Positions 17,511-29,788 of a DNA stretch of 64,000 nt are shown here, piece by piece (within the stretch, counting starts at the first letter, position 1; the number at the start of each line of letters is the position of its first letter). Below the pieces are notes generated by a model. That model did not search any database. It was not told where the DNA came from and saw only the letters and a program-made list of their open reading frames with translations. A program made the translations under genes and the position numbers. The stretch is from Spirodela intermedia (taxonomy: Eukaryota > Streptophyta > Magnoliopsida > Alismatales > Araceae): the NCBI GenBank assembly GCA_902729315.2, contig LR746264.1:4303878-4367877 (forward strand), read 5' to 3'.

Positions 17511-19976
17511 ATGCATGATAGAAGATCCTTGCATCCAAGGCTAGAAAATCTTTTCATTATTTCATTCAAAACTAAAAATCCGAAAGAAAAATTAATTTTG
17601 ATGAATCCTGAAGGAAGTACAAGTCAAACTGAGAACAATCCTATGGCCATAAAAAATCATTATATCCCTTATTCATTTCAAAGAGCATCAAATATTAGAG
17701 TCCCATTAGCACCCACTATTAAATTCGAAATAAATCCAAGAATTTTTCAAATGCTCCCTAATTTTCATGGATTACCTTTAGAGGAACCTCATCAGCACTT
17801 AGAAAAATTTCATATAGTTTGTGATTTAGTTAATCTCCTTCAAGTTATACCAGAAGTTATTAAGATGAAATTATTTCCTCATACACTTAGGGACAAAACT
17901 AGTCATTGGCTATCCACATTAGATAGAGAATTAACTAGTTGGAAGGACATAGAATAGGCCTTTCTTCGAAAATTTTATCCCTTAGGAAAAACTCAAAATA
18001 TGAGAAAACATATATGGAGTTTTTCTCAAAGACTAGGAGAAACTTTGCATGAGACATGGAAAAAATTCAAATATTTACTTAGAAAGTGTCCTCATCATAC
18101 TATACCCAAGTGGCAGCTCAATAGAATTTTTTATGATGGATTATTAGAACAACATAGAAATATGATTGATTCTATATGTGGAAGAGCTTTTATGGAGAAA
18201 ACCCCTGATGAGATTTACAGTCTTTATGAGAATTTAAGTGAAAATTCTAGAGATCAAGCCTCTTTTGAATTATTTGATAGAGATAAGAAGAGAGGAATTT
18301 ATGAATTGCATCATGATGATGATTCTAAATTTAGAAATGAGGTTAATCAGATTAATCAAAGATTAGAAAAACTTGATTTACTTATTGACAATATTAGAAA
18401 GCTTCTTAACCCTCGATTTAATTCAAATAGTACATGTCGTATATATGGTGAAAATGATCATTTCGAATTTCAAAATCATCATAGGCAAGAACAAGTGCAG
18501 GTACCCCACAATTTTAATAAAAATAGAGAATATTTTTCTAATTCTTATAATCCTAATTGGGGGAATAATTTTTCATGGAGAAACCCAAATAATATTCAAA
18601 ATTCAGAAGCACTTAGATCCAATTAAAACTCTGAATTTCGTCCAAAACAAGAAAACAGATTTCAAAAAAATCAGCCCTCTCAAACCCAACTTGATACTAT
18701 AGAAATGATGTAGAAAATGAGCCAAATGATGCAACAAACTATGAATCAAATGACGCTGCACCATAAAAAAATTATAGAGGCTCTTGGGAATAAGAGAGAA
18801 GAGGGACAGCTACCTAGTCAGCCCATAGAAAATTCAAGAAACTGTCCAACAGTAAGATTTCAGCAAGGAGAGTCTAGTTGGATAAATTTAGAAAAAAACC
18901 CACGAAATGAAAATGTTAGGTCAGTGAATACATTGAGTGAGAATATTTTACCTGATCTTTATTTCCAATTATTAGAAGAAATTGATGAGCCATTAGAAGT
19001 AAATGAGAATATTAAGGCTGAAAATATAGTAGCAGAAAATTTGAATAAAATTATTTATTGCTCACAATTGATGAATGAATATAGTGAGGATGATGAGGAG
19101 AAAGAGCCCTTAGATGAAGAAACAACAGCTGATCATGGAAAAATCATCCAAATTTTAATAGAAGGGAGTAAGGACACAAATGAAGAAAAACATATTTCAG
19201 GTGAGGAAAAATCAGTTGATTTGGGATATGTAGGAGATGAAATTAATAAATCTAATCATAATTTTGCAGCCATGGATGTTGATGATGATGTATATCATAT
19301 ACCGAAATTAAAAGATAGCTCTTGAGAAGATGAAGAATTTGATGAGTTGAGAAACGAAAAGCTAGAAAAAGAGTTGATTCAACTAATGGGGAGAAACGAA
19401 AATAATGAATATGAATATAGAGATAATTTTGGAGGAGAAAATTTAAATTTTACTGAATTCATTAGATATGAGATTAAAGAAGACAATCCTTCCATCCTTC
19501 AAAACCCACAGCCCATTAGAATTATTTCTAAGCTTGAAATATTTCACTCCTCACAAATTGAACAAATATGTATGGAAGATAAAACAGAGCAGGAGAAGAT
19601 TATGCAGATAAAAGAACACATTAAGAAATGGGTGAGTGAAAGAATTAGAGATATCAATTTAGATGAAAAAATTCTAGATTGGGTAAGAGCTAATTTGAAA
19701 ATTATATGGCCTGATCACATTTTATGGTCTATTAATAGAAAGTATTTATTAATGAATGAGAGCCTTACAAAACAAGATAGAAATGAGGAAAGATTCTTTT
19801 CAAAATGGAAATATTATTTTTGGGAGAATTTTGTTAATTTCCATTTTGTTTTGGCTGAAAGTATGTCAAGATATATATATGAAGTATATGAATTTATGCT
19901 AAATCTGAAAAAGAATATCATGAAACTTACCTTGGGATACAAATATATTTTGATGGCTATAGATCATCTTATATGA
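17511..19976 (+). pseudogene. Gag fused in frame to an unrelated acidic domain (no pol)
   Basis: One reading frame of 822 codons, broken only by four stops (17955 TAG, 18624 TAA, 18711 TAG, 19323 TGA) and no frameshift. The first part, to about 18975, is gag closely related to element A. The last 330 codons match nothing in element A pol: first Glu/Asp-rich (DDEEKEPLDEE, MDVDDDVYH), then more mixed with KKWVSERIRDINL and FFSKWKYYFW. The tail loosely recalls the [10 protein letters not shown] stretch before the integrase zinc region of element A, so it may be an extreme remnant. Two of the four stops are CAG to TAG by comparison with element A. Function of the added domain is unknown. Confidence 0.75.
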
Positions 19977-21536
19977 TCTAAGAGCTGTCTAACTGAAGAC
20001 ATTAAATTCAGTGCTGCATAGGAGGCAACCCATGGTTTTTATTTCATTTTGTTTGATTTTTTTAAGCTCTATTTTTCTTAGAATTTTGCAGTACTTGTTT
20101 TTGTATTTGTTTTTTCAAAAAAGTGTAGGAGGAGGAGTGTAAGACGAAGTGGAAAATTAAAAACGAGGTTGAGGTGATGTCTTTCGGAGCTTTATCATTT
20201 ATGACAACATTTTTAATGCTTAACTTTGCATATATGCATGCTTCACTTGAAAATTATATTTTTTGCATATTCTATTTCGAGTTTTCTGTGTCATTGAGGA
20301 CAATGTCATTTTTAAGTTGGGGGGTGAAGTATTCATTATTAATTTATGCTATAGGACGATTAAGAACATGTGTTTGCATTAGAACAGCAATTGAAAAAAT
20401 AAAAAATAAACTAAAATTCAGAAAAACTGCAACATCTATTTTCTGGTTTTCTATCATGAACAACAGACAAAAAATAGCCCAAAATTTGAAATTCTAGAGA
20501 CATTTTTCTCACATTTCAATCCCCTAGACATATATTACTAAAATTTGAAATTACAGTTATAAAGAGGATAGTTTTGATTTATTTTTGACAAATTTATTAT
20601 TGCTAAAAACAGAACTGAAAACAGAAAACTGAACTGTCAGAACTATCTAATTTACAAATTTCTTACATCATATTGCATGCATGAAAAATTAAATCAATTA
20701 GATTGATTGATATCAAAAGATACTAGGAAGATTATTATTGAGTCAAAAGAATGATCTGGTAGTATGAAATGTTGGAATACTCCTTGGATACATGATAGAT
20801 AACATGAATTTGATTTTACAGATTTTCACTTCATGATCTTGATGGATAGTATTTACTTGATTTGAAAATTTGATTGATCATTTGAGTTTAATAGAGATTT
20901 TTGCACTCAGATCTATAGGACTTGTGAGGAGAAATCACTTATTTCGAAAAAAAAAGAGAGAGAACAATGTTAAAAATCTAAAAACGAAGAGTACACATGG
21001 AGGGTGTGAGACATTATTCTCATTGTCGAAAATCATGTATAGAAAAACACCTTCTGCAAAATAAGTAGATAAAGTGAAAGTCCTGAAAATTAAGAATACA
21101 CATGGAGGTTGTGAGACATCATTCTCATTGTCGAAATTTGTCTACAAGAAAAGCTACTTATCCACTATAAAAGAAGGAAGAAATATAGTGCAAACTTCAA
21201 AAATCAAGCCATGGAAAAAGGGAAATGTAGGATCAATATTATTCTTGGATGATTATTGATAATTGGAACATCTTGTAAATATATCTATGAGTGAAGAAGT
21301 GATAAAGATGTGAATAGAAGAAGTGAAGTCTAGATTGTTATTCTAAGGAGTGCTTAAACATTTAAGTGCTTGACATCATTCTTAAATACTTGATATAAGA
21401 GTCCAAAGTGTCTAAAGGTGCATCATTTCTAATTGTATTTTTTTTTATGTATTGAAATATGATGTTTGAGATTTGTAAATTTTTATTTTCGTAATTCCAT
21501 TGCTAAGGGACTAGCAATGTTTTAAGTTGGGGGGTG
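19977..21536 (+). other. Non-coding 3' region with two polypurine tracts
   Basis: Closely matches the reverse complement of 4368-5986 in element A from the ACATTAAATTCAG sequence onward. It has an internal PPT (20313-20326, AAGTTGGGGGGTG) and the terminal PPT (21524-21536) 1.2 kb later. Two copies of a CACATGGAGG motif lie near 20993 and 21100. The small ORFs here are not credible genes. Confidence 0.75.
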
Positions 21537-23167
21537 TGATAAGTCTTCATTATCATGAGTTAATAATTAGTAAATAATATAATTTTAGCCTTAACTCATG
21601 ATAAATAGACTTATATTTGTGTTAAAGTGTGAAAAGTGGTTTTCAGTTCATTAATGTGATTTTTTGGGTAATTATGTGATTTTATACGAATTTATATGAT
21701 TTTTACAGTCTTACTTTTGAGATAAATGAAGAAAAAGAAACAAAACTAAAAATATTGCAAAATGGGGGGACCCGCCGGTCAGCCGGGCCCGCAAGCGGGT
21801 CGGAAGCGCAGTCGGGGAGTAGTCGTAAGCAGGGGCTTGAGCAGCTTGAACCGATGATGTGGGCACGTGTGTGCCACTCCCCTTCCGCGTCACTGGTGGC
21901 CAGCCGACTGTGGGGTAAAGAGTGGTCGTACACGCGCGCTTGATCGCGAATCTAATATTACTTTATATTCACAAGAAACTTTGGTGCACAACCGATGTGG
22001 GACTAAACCCGCATCACCTTCCCTAGAAAGGGGGGGCATCTGGTGCGGGTTCGAATCCTCCCAAAGCCAAAACTCATATTTTTATTTGATTATCGCGACT
22101 TTCCTGCAGATCGCCGGTGAAGGATTAAGCAACTAGAATCGCTGGATCATCGGCGAAAATCTCGTCAACGCGATTCGCGGAGCATTGTTACTAAAATTGC
22201 TGAAGGATTTGCGATAAAAGGATCGCAAATTCATCGAGTAAATCATCTCCGATTGATCGACGAACAAGCCGTCGTCGGGAAGAGGACGATCCACCGGGAG
22301 ACGAGTCGCCACCTCCTGAGAGCGTACCAGATGCGATGAAGAGCCTCCTCTTGCTGCGCGGACCTGAGGATGAAGCTCCCTGACATGCGCCCCACCTCCA
22401 TCTAGCTCCTCTTCGTCGGGTGACAGCCGCCGAAGAGCCGCAAAGTCATCGTTTTTCCGCTCCGTCGGGTGACAGCCGCTAGAGACAACTCGACAACCCA
22501 TTTCATTAATCTCTAGACTTCGCTAGGAGATCTAGAGATTGCCCACATCATCCTTGTTCAAGGAGAGCCTTCGAGGCCGTGGACACTGCATGACTATCCT
22601 CCTGAACGCTCAGGATTCCAGTGCATCGCCAACGCATCACCGCCGCGACGCCGGAACTCTATTTTCCTGCTTTCAACTTACTTTGTGCTTCATTTAGTGA
22701 TAATTTATGTGATTTGAATTTACCAAAATATACTTCGTTCACTTATGATTCTTCTAGCTTTTACAGATCTTAATTTGATCAATTAAATCGTATGTAATCG
22801 CTTACGTAAGAATCGCTGGGTGGAACTCTGTTTCCGCCCGATTCGCGTTTGCCGGGTGCTGACATCATCCTGACGTCCGCACCCTTATTTCCCTTTTTTT
22901 GTGAATTTTAAATATATTTCCTTTTCATTTCTTAGTATAAAATTCATATAAAATAGTATTCTTTGAGAAAAATTCTGAATAATTACCAGATATTATATTA
23001 CATCCCTATAATCGACTTGAAAAATTATCACTATTTTTGGGAAGTTTTATTGAATTATAATTGATATATTTGTTCAGAAATACTTCTAAATATCTAAAAA
23101 ATTGTATTTTCTAGTTTTATAAATTTAATATTTGCATGATTTAATATACAACGACTAAGTCACGTCA
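21537..23167 (+). repeat. 3' LTR of the non-autonomous element
   Basis: 1631 bp with the same ends as the 5' LTR, followed by the TSD ATAAC. Contains the antisense USE/TATA pair and an antisense 122-codon ORF (22133-22501). Confidence 0.92.
21961..22003 (-). promoter_or_regulatory. USE plus TATA pair, antisense in 3' LTR of non-autonomous element
   Basis: Perfect GTCCCACATCG on the minus strand (22003-21993) and TATAAAG (21967-21961), 25 nt apart. Confidence 0.58.
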
Positions 23168-24248
23168 ATAACACATGAATAATGTGCTAGAATACACCTT
23201 AACTTAGTTAATTTTATATTTATATGATATTATTAATATGTTATTTACATTAATAAATATAATTTTTAACATGTTTCAAGATATAGTAATATTTTAAATA
23301 TTTCTTAGAATTTTATGAGATTAATCTCCTCATGCACATTTGGGTGTCTGATGAAACCAGATTATTTTAGACATTGAATATACTTTTGTGATTTTGCTAA
23401 TTGTGCTCTAGCAAGTTTAAGAATTTATGCCTTAGGTCATAGCCACTTCATCAACGACTGTTATACAGTAGTCCAACCGTCACTCACGAGAGTGAGGAGG
23501 CAGCCTTTTGGCGAGAGAAGGATCTAATGGCTTAGGAGTGAGCTCACAAGAAGGGAGTCAACTGATCTAACAGAGTGTAGCCTTGTGGGGGAAGAAGCCA
23601 CCAGAACCTTTAGGCAGTTTCTCTCACGTGTGAGAGAGGCAAGCGAGAGAGGAGAGAGAGGAAACACCACCCTATACATTTGGGAAAAACTTATGTCATG
23701 AACAACTTTTTGATTAAGAAAACCTTTGGCAATTCAGCCTACCTAGAGGATTTAGGGTTTTCCAAGCTCCACATCTTGTGAATGTAGGTGTGTAAATTCA
23801 GAGAGCTCCTCATCTTACCTGAACGAGGTCTCACTCGCTGCTTTGAGTGAACGCCTCTTTCTAGCGGAAGTAAGGAAGGACGTGTAGTGACACTAGGTTA
23901 GTTTCAAAATGAAGAAAGTTCTATTTAGTTTAGATTAGATTTTAGTTAGGAATTTAGGAGTAGAAGTCATGAACAATCGATTGCCATTCTTACACTGGCC
24001 AGATCTGAGAAATTGGATTTGGATTCATTGTTTCCTCTTCTTCTCTCTTTTTAGTTCACGACCCCTCATTTTCTTTTCCATTCTATCCTTCATTAGAACG
24101 AGCATTAAATAGTAAGCCTCAAATTCCCTGAGGAGAGGACCTGACTCGTTGCTATCTACGAGTATTTCACGAATCAAATTATAACTCATAATATTTTTGA
24201 TTGAGGAGATTAAGGACTAACAACACCTGTAGAAAATCTAACTGATCA
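23168..24248 (+). repeat. 5' LTR of element B (main part)
   Basis: Continues TGATAAC of 15661-15667 with ACATGAATAATGTG after the TSD copy. Matches 28531-29617 along its length and ends in ACTGATCA. It contains a region near 23450-23900 with GAGAGAGG-rich and splice-like motifs (AGGTGTGTAAAT) but no ORF worth calling. Confidence 0.85.
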
Positions 24249-24251
24249 AAT

Positions 24252-24268
24252 TGCATTGTTGCCGAGGA
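24252..24268 (+). other. Degenerate tRNA-Asp primer-binding site of element B
   Basis: TGCATTGTTGCCGAGGA just after the LTR end aligns to the tRNA-Asp PBS with several changes. It links B to the Athila clade. The leader 24269-25405 holds no recognisable gene. Confidence 0.6.
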
Positions 24269-25405
24269 GTTTTGAGCACTGAATGATTTTCTATATGCTA
24301 TTTTTAATGAAGATGTTTTTAGTTTCTTGAGTTTTATCTGCAGAAGATAAGGTGACATGGATGCTAGTCAATTATTTAGAGAGATTCTAAAGAACAAGGT
24401 AAGTGAACTTTGAAGAAATTTTTGCAGACATATTGAGCAAATTTGAAAAGAATTTAAGAGAAATTGACTTGAACTATAACTACCGAGTCATTTAACTTTC
24501 TTTGTTGAATGTGACAGGTTTATTTGAGCAAAATCAACTTCAAAGATAAAAGGTTTATTTTCATACAGTTTTTTTATAATTCAGTGAATTGAATATATTT
24601 GAAATTTTAACTATTTTCTTTATCTTGATAAAAGGTGAATTACTCAAAATAGTTATAGTGTGTGCTTACAAATATTTAAAATCTAACTTGCAGGACTGAT
24701 TAAGGATATTAATGTACAAACATAATTGAAATTAATTGCCTAACCTCTATTTTGTGTTGTGACTTATATTAATAGTCACACTAAACAACTATTGTTAGAA
24801 GGCGAGGCAAGGGAAAGTAGGCAGAAAAATTAGCCTCAAAACAAATAGAAATCTCAAAATTCGATTTTAAAATTGTGACATGTTTTTTTGCATTAGCTGT
24901 TTTTTCTGAAACTTTGATCAATCATATTGCTACATAACTGTGGAATGATTGGATAAAATTCTGCTTGTTAGTTTTGGTGGCTAAGATATTTCTATTGGAA
25001 GTTCTGTTTTAAAAATCTAGTAAGTTCCGAATTTTTTCAGAAGAGTCAAAGAGGCCACCTTGAAAATAAGGACATAAATTATTATTCTAGACTAGCCAAT
25101 TCTTGGCATGATCAATATATATGAAAGTTGCATGTTATTTCTCAGTTCAGATTTCTTATAAAGAGTACATCTATCTTCTAGAAATAGTTAATTTTGAATA
25201 TTTTCATGCAATTTTATTCATTGTGATCATTGAGGATTTTGTATACATGTCTTGCAAGTCAAGGTATATAAGACTATTATAGTAATAAGTAGATAGAGTA
25301 GAACGAATTAGCAAAACTAGAAGTAAGCAAATGCAAGGATATAGATCCCAGAAGGACAGAGTCATTCCACCAACAAAAGAGTTATGAGAATCATCACAAG
25401 TAGAA

Positions 25406-25906
25406 GTGACCTTGGAAAAAGAAAGAAAAATGGAAGTAAATCAAAGGAAAAATAGAAGAATGCATCTTAGAGATCATTCAGCTCCTTTACAATATAGACT
25501 AGTGAATAGAATCAATGCTCCTATAGGGAATGATGTCAACTTTAGAGTTGATCATCATCTTGTCCAAATGTTATCACATTTTCATGGGATAGCTCATGAA
25601 GAGCCATATAAACATTTGAAAGATTTCTCACAAGTTTGTGAGATTTCGTACTATCCCAACATTCTCATTGAGATAGTGAAGGTGAGATTATTTCCCTTCA
25701 CACTTAAAGATAAAGCTAAGGATTGGTTTCATGCCTTGGTTTCCACATGTGAGATTGAATCAATAAGGCTTGCGACATATTTACATGTTTCTCAACCATG
25801 TAGATTGAAGCCTAGAAGACATGCACAACAAAGAGGGCTTTCTCAATGGTCCTATGGAGATTCCACATGTGAGGCTAGGATGAAAAAAAAAGAAGCTATC
25901 TACTAA
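25406..25906 (+). pseudogene. Truncated gag of element B
   Basis: 166 codons. The N-terminal 110 codons are a Ty3 gag start (LRDHSAPLQYR, FRVDHHLVQML, EEPYKHLKDF, FPFTLKDKAKDW) and are most similar to gag of element D in this window (42235). After KDWFHAL the reading changes to unrelated sequence that matches the 3' non-coding part of D-type elements (CACATGTGAG context), so the rest of gag and all of pol were deleted. Confidence 0.7.
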
Positions 25907-25960
25907 AAAGCTACCTACATGGGATAAAAAATAGAAGAGCAAGTTGATAGAATTAGAGCT

Positions 25961-28233
25961 TGATAAGTCTTCATTATCATGAGTTAATAATTAATAAATA
26001 ATATATTTTTAGCCTTAACTCATGATAAATAGACTTATATTTGTGTTAAAGTGTGAAAAGTGGTTTTTAGTTGATTAACGTGAATTTTTGGCTAATTATG
26101 TGATTTTATACAAATTTATATGATTTTTACAATCTTACTTTTGAGATAAATGAAGAAAAAGAAATAAAAATAAAAATATAGTAAAATGGGGGGTACCCGC
26201 CAGCCAGCCGGGCCCGCAAGTGGGTCAAAAGCGTAGTTAAGGAGGAGCCGCGAGTAGGGGCTCGAGCGGTTAGGACTGATAAGGGCATGTGTGCGCCACT
26301 CCCCTTTCACGTCATCAGTGGCCAGCCGACTATAGGGCACGGAGTGGTTGTACACGTAGGAGAAAGAGACTTACTTGCAAATATAATATTACTATATATT
26401 CGCTCAAAACTTTGGCACACAAGTGATGTGAGACTAAACTTGCATCACACCTTCCTCAAAAGGCTTTGATGATTTTAATACCTACAATACCCTTTATTTA
26501 TAATAGAGATATACCATGATGATGTCATTTGATAAGGGCATTAGAATACTTATGTCAATCTCTCTCATGCAAGTGGACAACTAACACGGGTTCGAATTCT
26601 CCTAGAGCCAAAACTCATATTTTTTATCTGATTATTGCGACTTTCTTGCAGATCGCCAGTGAAGGATTAAGCCGCCAGAATCACTGGATCATCAGCAAAA
26701 ATCTCGTCAACGCGATTCGCGGAGCATTGTTACTAAAATTACTGAATGATTTGCATAATTAGGGAGGAGCCGCGAGCAGGGGCTCGAGCGGTTAGTACTG
26801 ATAAGGGCATGTGTGCGCCACTCCCCTTTCACGTCGCCGGTGGCCAGCCGACTATAGGGCAAGAAGTGATTATACACGCAAGAGAAAGGGACTTACTTGT
26901 AAATATAATATTACTATATATTCGCTCGAAACTTTGGCGCACAAGTGATGTGGGATTAAACTTGCATCACACCTTCCTCAGAAGACTTTGATGATTTTAA
27001 TACCTACAATACCCCTTATTTATAATAGAGATATACTATGATGATGTCATTTGATAAGGATATTAGAGTACTTATGTCAATCTCTTTCATACAAGCAGGC
27101 AACTAGTATGGATTTTGAATTCTCCTAGAGCCAAAACTCATATTTTTTATCTAATTATCACGGCTTTCCTGTAGATCACCAGTGAAAGATTAAGCCGCCA
27201 GAATCATTAGATCATTGGCAAAAATCTCGTCAACGCAATTCGTAGAGCATTGTTACTAAAATTGTTGAATGATTCGCAATAAAAGGATCACGAATCCATC
27301 AAGTAAAGCATCTCCAATTGATCGATGAACAAGTCATCATCGAGAAGAGGACGATCTGCTGAGAGACGAGTTGTCACCTCTTGAGAGCGTACCGGATGCT
27401 ATGAAGAGCTTCCTCTTACTATGTGGACTTGAGGATAAAGCTCCCTAACATGTGCCCCACCTCCATCTAGCTCTTCTTCGTCGGGTGACAGCCACTGAAG
27501 AATTGTAAAGTCATTGTTTTTCCGCTTTGTCAGGTGCTAGTCGCCGGATACGATTCAGTGACCCATTTCATTGATCTTTAGACTTTGCTAGGAGATCTAG
27601 AGATTGTTCACGTTGTCCTTGTCCAAAGAGAGCCTTTGAGGCCATGGACACTACATTACGATCCTCCGAATGTTCAAGATTCCGGTACATTATTAATGCA
27701 TCGCCGCCGCGACGTCAGAATATTGTTTTCCTACTTTCAACTTAATTTTTGCTTCATTTAGTGATAATTTGTGTGATTTAAATTTACCAAGATATACTTC
27801 ATTCAATTACGATTCGTCTGGCTTTTACAGATCTTAATTTGATCAATTAAATCATCTGTAATCACTTACGTAAGAATCAATCACCAGATGGAATTCTATT
27901 TTCACCCAATTCTTGTTCGCTGGGCGCTGATGTCATCTTGACATCTGCACCCTTATTTTCATTTTTTGTGAATTTTAAATATATTTCATTTTCATTTCCT
28001 AATATAAAATTCATAGAAAATTATATTATTTGAGGAAAATTCTGAATAATTACCTGATATTATATTATATCCTTATGATCGACCTGGAAAATTATCACTA
28101 TTTTTAGAAGTAGTATTGAATTATAATAGATATATTTGTTCAAAAGTACTTCTAAATATTCAAAAATTCGTATTTTCTAGTTTTATAAATTTTAAATTTA
28201 CATGATTTAATATACAACGACTAAGTCACATCA
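25961..28233 (+). mobile_element. Solo LTR of the main family, enlarged by an internal duplication
   Basis: Starts TGATAAGTC and ends AAGTCACATCA. Flanking 5-mers are GAGCT and GAACT, a TSD with one change. It is 2273 bp instead of about 1635 bp because of a 522-bp tandem duplication plus an extra stretch of about 100 bp containing GATGATGTCATTTGATAAGG. Copies are diverged, with USE-like sites carrying one or two changes. It sits inside element B. Confidence 0.8.
26241..27284. repeat. 522-bp tandem duplication inside a solo LTR
   Basis: The segment starting GGAGGAGCCGCGAG at 26241 recurs at 26763 and runs in parallel for about 520 bp, through the GC-rich block, USE-like/TATA pair and B box. 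The duplicated unit therefore contains the entire candidate RNA promoter region. Confidence 0.8.
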
Positions 28234-28530
28234 GAACTACAAGTCAAACTTTTGTGCATATAAGTTAAGCATGACAAGGATTCAAAAAACAAAAGTTAGT
28301 CTTGAGACAAAGTAAACTAGTGAGAAATAGAAGTATGGAGGTTCTAATCTCTATCTAATCAAAACTTAGAGATGTCTAAATATGAAATGAGTTAGTTTTT
28401 CTTTGAATTTTGTGAAGTACAGGTTCATAATTATGGAGATAATGATGAAGATGAACGTAACAAAATCATAGCAACACAATCATTCTTAATTCATTACTAA
28501 GGGACTAGCAATGAGAGAAGTTCGGGGGTA
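28234..28530 (+). other. 3' internal end of element B with polypurine tract
   Basis: About 300 bp of non-coding internal sequence ending in AAGTTCGGGGGTA (28518-28530), the PPT before the 3' LTR. Confidence 0.7.
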
Positions 28531-29617
28531 TGGTAACACATGAATAATGTGTTGGAATATACCTTAACTTGGTTAATTTTACATTTCTATGATATTATTA
28601 ATGTGTTTTTTATATTAATAAATATAATTTTTAACATGTTTCAAGATATAGTAATATTTTAAATATTTCTTAGAATTTTATGAGATTAATCTTCTCACAC
28701 ACATTTAGGTGTCTAATGAAACCAGATTATTTTAGACATTGACTGTACTTTTGTGATTTTGCTAATTGTGCTCTAGCGAGTTTAGGAATTTATGCCTTAG
28801 GTTGTAGCCGCTTCATCAATGACTGTGATACAGTAGTCCAACCATCACTCACGAGAGTGAGGAGGCAGCCTTTTGGCGAGAGAAGGATCTGATGGCTCAG
28901 GAGAGAGCTCATGAGAAGGTGGAGTCCACTGATCTGACAGAGTGTGGCCTTGTGGGGGAAGACGCCACCAGAACCTTTGGGAAATTTCTCTCACACACAC
29001 GACAGGCGAGCGAGAGAGGAGAGAGAGGGAACACAATCCTATACATTTGGGAAAAACTTATGCCAAAAATAGCTTTTTGATTAAGGAAGCCTTTGGTGAT
29101 TCAATTAGCGTAGAGGGTTTAGGGTTTTCCAAGCTCCACATTTTGTGAATGCAAGTGTGTAAATTCAGAGCGCTCCTCATCTTGCCTAAACGAGGTCTCT
29201 TTTGTTGCTTCGAGTGAATGTCTCTTTCTAACAGAAGTAAGAAAGGAATAGTGACACCAAGTTAGTTTCAAAATGAAGAAAGTTCTATTTAGTTTAGATT
29301 AGATTTTAGTTAGGAATGTAGGAGTAGAAGTCATGAATGATCGATTGCCATTCTTACGTCAACCAGATCTGAGAAATCAGATTTGGATTCATCATTTCCC
29401 CTTCTTCTCTCTTTCTAGTTCGCGACCCCTCATTTTCTTTTCCATTCTATCCTTCACTAGAATGAGCATTAAATAGTAAGCCTCAAATTCCATGAGGAGA
29501 CGACTTGACTCGTTGCTATCTATGAGTATTTCGTGAATCAAATTAAAACATAACTCATAATATTTTTGATTGAGGAGATTAAGGACTAACGACACTTGTA
29601 GAAAATCTAACTCATCA
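28531..29617 (+). repeat. 3' LTR of element B
   Basis: 1087 bp, TGGTAACACATG...CTCATCA, matching 23168-24248. Copia sequence follows at once. Confidence 0.85.
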
Positions 29618-29788
29618 CCACTCCATTAGGTGGTGCCATTCCTCTTCAACATCTCACACTCGATGCCTCTTTTTTCTTTACCACATCAGCATTTTGGTTG
29701 CACCACTTTTGTTTATGATCACTCATCATTTCTTTCTAATCTTGTTCCTCGTGCTTAGAAAAGTATCATTGTGGGTTACTTGTGTACC
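29618..29788 (+). mobile_element. Copia element piece 3: end of integrase region
   Basis: Decoded frames give PLQHLTL, FGCTTFVYDHSS and KSIIVGYL, the familiar copia segment between the integrase core and RT. It joins logically to 15660 and to 31430. Confidence 0.75.

Larger units (their letters stand above)
15668..23167 (+). mobile_element. Non-autonomous gag-only partner of element A
   Basis: A 7.5 kb element with perfect 5-bp TSD ATAAC (15663-15667 and 23168-23172). Its LTRs, PBS, gag and 3' non-coding region are the same family as element A, but protease, RT, RNase H and integrase are absent. In their place a single frame runs from gag into an unrelated acidic region (17511-19976). It must borrow enzymes from an autonomous relative such as element A. 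It resembles the class called TR-GAG, but with extra coding sequence. Confidence 0.88.
15661..29617 (+). mobile_element. Athila-type element B, internally deleted, with nested insertions
   Basis: Plus-strand element with LTRs of about 1.08 kb of a different family. The 5' LTR starts TGATAAC at 15661-15667, is interrupted by the element at 15668-23167, and resumes at 23173. The 3' LTR is 28531-29617. After removing nested insertions only about 2 kb of internal sequence remains: a degenerate tRNA-Asp PBS, a leader, a truncated gag and a PPT, with no pol. The 5-bp flanks (TTACT left, CCACT right) match at three positions, consistent with an old duplication. Copia sequence lies on both sides. Confidence 0.75.

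Noticed and set aside
23450-24060. Host gene in the GC-richer part of element B LTR
   Set aside because: The same sequence recurs at 28810-29420 in the other LTR; it is LTR sequence with no lasting ORF.
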